Assembly (NCBI GenBank): GCA_029239235.1
Contig: JAQZBD010000018.1
Location: forward strand, 1 to 58,006
Direction of reading: 5' to 3'
DNA: 58,006 nt
Origin: Herbinix sp.
GTDB taxonomy: Bacteria > Bacillota > Clostridia > Lachnospirales > Lachnospiraceae
In this document: positions 57,192-58,006 of the stretch, in pieces
Position numbering within the stretch: the first letter of the stretch is position 1
How the letters are laid out: every line of letters starts with the position of its first letter
Program-made: the position numbers and the translations under genes
Notes under the pieces: generated by a model
What the model saw: only the letters and a program-made list of their open reading frames with translations
Databases searched by the model: none
What the model was told of the DNA's origin: nothing

Positions 57192-58006
57192 ATGAAGCGT
57201 AACGATATGATAGTAGGTTTGTTCATATTGTCAGCAATCATCTTTTTGATAATACCAATGCCCTCAATATTGCTTGATATATTACTGGCATTAAATATAT
57301 CAATTGCCATGGTTGTTTTATTTAATGCAATGTTTACAAAAGAAGTGCTGGGTATGTCTGCATTTCCTACCATATTGCTATTTACAACCATTTTCCGTAT
57401 TTCCTTAAATATATCCAGTACAAAATTAATTTTATCTTCTGGTGAACCTGGAAATGTAGTTGAAACCTTCGGACAGTTCGTCGGTGGCGGAAATCTGGTT
57501 ATCGGTATTATCATATTTATCATTTTGATTATTGTACAGTTTATGGTTATTAATAAGGGTTCCGAGCGTGTTGCAGAAGTTACTGCCCGCTTTACGCTGG
57601 ATGCTATGCCTGGTAAGCAGATGGCAATTGATGCCGATTTAAATACCGGAGCGATTAATGATACTGAGGCTAAGCTTCGCCGTGAGAAAATTCAAGAGGA
57701 AGCAGCCTTCTTTGGCTCCATGGATGGTGCAACCAAGTACGTAAAGGGTGATGCTATTGCTGGTTTGATTATTACATTAATCAACATGGTTGGCGGAACT
57801 GTAATGGGAATGATGTATCTTGGCTATGGAGCTATGGATGCGTTCCAGCATTTTTCGATTCTGACAATTGGTGATGGCTTGGTAAGTCAGATTCCATCCC
57901 TTATGATATCTCTGGCAACTGGTATTCTTGTGACAAAGGCAACCAAGGAAGCGGACTTCGGCGACATGCTGATGAAGCAGCTATTCTCCATTCCGAAGGT
58001 TTTATA
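57192..58006 (+). CDS. flhA: flagellar export gate protein FlhA, 5' part (cut by window end)
   Basis: The frame from ATG 57192 (AGGAGGA about 6-8 bases ahead) stays open to the window end, giving 271 residues of a family near 680-700. MKRNDMIVGLFILSAIIFLIIPMP opens the first helix, and the FHIPEP signature region RFTLDAMPGKQMAIDADLNTGAI is at about 136-158, followed by FFGSMDGATKYVKGDAIAGLIITLIN. The cytoplasmic substrate-docking domain lies beyond the window. It follows flhB by 53 bases. Confidence 0.96.
   Translation, partial: MKRNDMIVGLFILSAIIFLIIPMPSILLDILLALNISIAMVVLFNAMFTKEVLGMSAFPTILLFTTIFRISLNISSTKLILSSGEPGNVVETFGQFVGGGNLVIGIIIFIILIIVQFMVINKGSERVAEVTARFTLDAMPGKQMAIDADLNTGAINDTEAKLRREKIQEEAAFFGSMDGATKYVKGDAIAGLIITLINMVGGTVMGMMYLGYGAMDAFQHFSILTIGDGLVSQIPSLMISLATGILVTKATKEADFGDMLMKQLFSIPKVL

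Overview
The window reads as a chromosomal segment of a low-GC, spore-forming, flagellated Clostridia, most likely a Lachnospiraceae (Clostridium cluster XIVa) relative. The pointers are the Bacillus/Clostridia gene orders, pro-sigma-E with its protease SpoIIGA, sigma-G, SpoVD, CodY, a FliY-type switch protein, strong AGGAGG ribosome binding sites, and frequent TTG/GTG starts. The family placement is inference; no rRNA gene is present. Apart from three genes at 27.5-29.8 kb, all genes are on the + strand. I find no transposase, phage gene, CRISPR array, tRNA or rRNA.

Layout. (1) 1-8.75 kb: a translation and signalling cluster in the order known from B. subtilis: rsmB (3' end), rlmN, PP2C phosphatase, PASTA kinase prkC, rsgA, rpe, thiN, then ychF and lgt, closed by two terminators. 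(2) 8.97-23.2 kb: a division and cell-wall (dcw) cluster: mraZ, rsmH, ftsL, two class B PBPs (the second SpoVD-like), mraY, murD, ftsW/spoVE, murA, ftsQ/divIB, ftsZ. It starts at a clear sigma-A promoter followed by a ladder of GTGG boxes (the probable MraZ operator). murC, murE, murF, murG, murB and ftsA are absent from it. (3) 23.3-26.3 kb: the sporulation unit spoIIGA-sigE-sigG. (4) 26.4-29.8 kb: a flippase-like membrane protein, then nrdR, a YlmC/YmxH-like PRC-barrel protein and a flavodiiron protein on the minus strand. (5) 30.1-36.0 kb: comM-dprA-topA, then codY with its own promoter and terminator. (6) 36.25-58.0 kb: one very long flagellar operon, flgB-flgC-fliE-fliF-fliG-fliH-fliI-fliJ-ylxF/motE-fliK-flgD-(flagellar operon protein)-flgE-flbD-motA-motB-fliL-fliM-fliY-cheY-fliO-fliP-fliQ-fliR-flhB-flhA, with flhA cut by the window edge.

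How the genes work together. Stp and PrkC form a reversible Ser/Thr phosphorylation switch that senses muropeptides through PASTA repeats, next to the wall and division genes it usually regulates. The dcw cluster makes lipid-linked precursor and the septal synthase (FtsW plus PBP, with FtsL/FtsQ and FtsZ). SpoIIGA processes pro-sigma-E at the sporulation septum and sigma-G follows in the forespore. CodY and the flagellar operon are adjacent, as in B. subtilis. Two exact Spo0A-box cores lie between the codY terminator and the flagellar promoter.

The coding content is conventional. What is unusual is in the spaces between genes: a structured intergenic repeat family (a 95-bp tandem pair at 29.8-30.0 kb, a diverged inverted copy before ftsQ and a deleted copy in the nrdR leader), a 121-bp palindromic insertion between mraZ and rsmH whose flanks resemble an uninterrupted site after sigG, a duplicated -10 region before mraY flanking a hairpin-rich insert, and short tandem repeats in codY, upstream of fliK and inside flgD. 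I found no complete undescribed system; these repeats are the best candidates for follow-up.
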